Source of the DNA: CAZAEL01 sp964484135
GTDB lineage: Bacteria; Elusimicrobiota; Elusimicrobia; FEN-1173
DNA: 16,293 bases
Assembly (NCBI GenBank): GCA_964484135.1
Contig: CAZAEL010000054.1
Coordinates: 1-16,293, forward strand
Direction: 5' to 3'
Shown in pieces: positions 12,952-16,293 of the stretch. The notes under the pieces were generated by a model. That model saw only the letters and a list, made by a program, of their open reading frames with translations. It searched no databases and was not told the DNA's origin. Each line of letters opens with the position of its first letter. Positions within the stretch are counted from its first letter, which is position 1. The translations under genes and the position numbers were made by a program.

Positions 12952-13301
12952 GGCCGTTCCGGAAGAAGGGCCCCAAGGAGCTGGTGCCCGCGGAAAAACT
13001 GTTCGAGGCGCTCCTGGGGAAGCTGGGGTACGACGCGGACGCGTACGCCGCCTTCGAGGTGTGGGACCGGCTCCTGGGCCGGGAGGCGGCCAAGGCCCGG
13101 GCCAGCGCGCTCCAGGGCCGGCGGCTCCTGGTGGAGGTCGATTCCAGCGCGCGCCTGCACGACCTGATGCTCCGCAAGCGGGGCCTTTTGCAAAAATTGA
13201 ACGGCCACTTCGGGACACGGCGCGTCGTATCTGATATAATTTTCAAATTGGCTTCGGAGCCGCGCCGTCCGGCGGCGGGAAGCCGACACAAGGGCCGTTA
13301 A
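12948..13301 (+). CDS. dciA: DUF721 / DciA-family helicase loader
   Basis: Small 117-residue protein of the DUF721 (DciA) family. DciA loads or assists the replicative helicase DnaB in bacteria without DnaC or DnaI. The family pattern is seen in AFEVWDRLLGREAAKARASA, then RRLLVEVDSSARLHDLMLRK and LLQKLNGHFG...VVSDIIFKLA. The usual KH-like domain fills about residues 35-103; the start and tail are basic. The GTG start shares bases with the recF stop (GTGA), implying coupled translation. The gene is easily missed because its frame continues as a long open shadow through recF. Its position between recF and gyrB is a common one for this family. A gyrB promoter candidate lies in its last codons. 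Confidence 0.87.
   Translation: MRPFRKKGPKELVPAEKLFEALLGKLGYDADAYAAFEVWDRLLGREAAKARASALQGRRLLVEVDSSARLHDLMLRKRGLLQKLNGHFGTRRVVSDIIFKLASEPRRPAAGSRHKGR
13212..13240 (+). promoter_or_regulatory. gyrB promoter candidate inside dciA
   Basis: A perfect -10 hexamer TATAAT (13235-13240) lies 17 bases after GGGACA (13212-13217), which shares the GACA of the consensus -35. Transcription would start near 13247, about 100 bases before gyrB. It sits within the conserved DIIFKL codons of dciA, so the TATAAT may partly reflect protein coding (Asp-Ile-Ile). Confidence 0.45.
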
Positions 13302-13350
13302 TTTCCGAAGGAGCCCCTTTCGCGCCTTGAACAAAAAGAGGAGGAAGTCC

Positions 13351-15900
<2,550 letters not shown>

Positions 15901-15919
15901 GCGACATAATTTTCGTTTA

Positions 15920-15951
15920 TTCTTCGAGCGAAGCACGGCGGAGTCGAGAAG
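15920..15951. repeat. palindromic spacer repeat after gyrB
   Basis: CTTCG (15922-15926) and CGAAG (15929-15933) form a small hairpin. The outer arms TTCTTCGA (15920-15927) and TCGAGAA (15944-15950) pair with one bulge as an alternative. It looks like a short dispersed intergenic palindrome and is not followed by Ts. It ends five bases before the next ATG, leaving that start without a normal ribosome-binding site. Confidence 0.35.
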
Positions 15952-15955
15952 CCAA

Positions 15956-16293
15956 ATGTATTTCCTGGTCAAGACCCTGGTGTCCGGCCTGATCGTGGCC
16001 GGGGCCTCCGAGATCGCCAAGCGGATGAACTGGCTGGGCGCCCTGCTCATCTCCCTGCCCGTCATGTCCATCCTGTCTTTGTCCTGGCTGTACCGCGACA
16101 CCGGCGACATCAAAAAAGTGACGGCCCTGTCCAGAGGCATTTTTTTGTCCCTGGTGCCGTCGCTTTTGTTTTTCATCATCCTCCCGGCGCTCCTGAAGGC
16201 CGGCTGGCGGTACGTGCCCGCGCTGGTCCTTTCCTGCGTGGCGATCTTTGCCGCTTATTGGATATACGTTTTCGCTTTGAGCAGGTTCGGGGT
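15956..16293 (+). CDS. DUF3147-type small membrane protein, 3' end outside window
   Basis: The ATG at 15956 opens a frame of 112 codons that is still open at the window edge. The product begins MYFLVKTLVSGLIVAGASEI and is strongly hydrophobic, with likely membrane helices at about 3-20, 25-46, 59-80 and 85-107. The patterns AKR.NWLGALLISLPVMS, LSWLYRDTGD and LVPSLLFFIILPALL match what I know of the DUF3147 family, about 110-120 residues with no established function. Most of the protein is therefore present. It is separated from gyrB by 55 bases containing a palindromic repeat, and only a weak GAGAAG precedes the start. The coding nature is clear; the family call is by pattern. Confidence 0.75.
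   Translation, partial: MYFLVKTLVSGLIVAGASEIAKRMNWLGALLISLPVMSILSLSWLYRDTGDIKKVTALSRGIFLSLVPSLLFFIILPALLKAGWRYVPALVLSCVAIFAAYWIYVFALSRFG

Noticed and set aside
13327..13350. Upstream in-frame TTG start for gyrB
   Set aside because: The added codons are the AGGAGG ribosome-binding site itself. GTG 13351 is correctly spaced from it.

Overview
This is a high-GC bacterial chromosome segment. All recognisable genes are on the + strand, and the window carries the chromosomal replication-initiation neighbourhood. Tight packing, Shine-Dalgarno sites on several genes and a GyrB with the long Gram-negative-type insert in its TOPRIM half point to a Gram-negative-type bacterium. I cannot name a phylum from the sequence. 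An uncultured GC-rich lineage such as Elusimicrobiota or Omnitrophota is only a low-confidence guess.

Layout. Positions 1-3379 hold hpt (5' end cut off by the window), ftsH and folP, a widespread purine-salvage / membrane-protease / folate gene order. Positions 3380-4020 are a 641-base gap without a convincing gene. It is AT-richer than its surroundings and full of perfect or near-perfect inverted repeats. These include a nested hairpin at 3386-3499, an extended -10 promoter candidate at 3607-3615, and a run of RNA-like stems from 3619 to about 3850 that I cannot assign to any known RNA class. Next come nadB (L-aspartate oxidase) and uvrA (excision repair), nine bases apart.

Positions 8560-8892 look like an origin of replication. 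Three perfect DnaA boxes and two near boxes lie in AT-rich DNA, with a strong sigma70-type promoter overlapping the first box and an intrinsic terminator inside the dnaA leader. The run dnaA - dnaN - recF - dciA (DUF721) - gyrB follows: initiator, sliding clamp, gap-repair loader, helicase loader and gyrase B. The 330-base dnaA-dnaN gap carries a second, helically phased set of degenerate DnaA-type half sites, so the origin may be bipartite. After gyrB comes the start of a small DUF3147-type membrane protein that runs off the window; gyrA is not the next gene.

The coding content is mostly housekeeping. The material worth a second look is non-coding: the folP-nadB gap, the dnaA leader, the possible second half of the origin, and repeat-like spacers directly in front of several genes that lack a visible Shine-Dalgarno.
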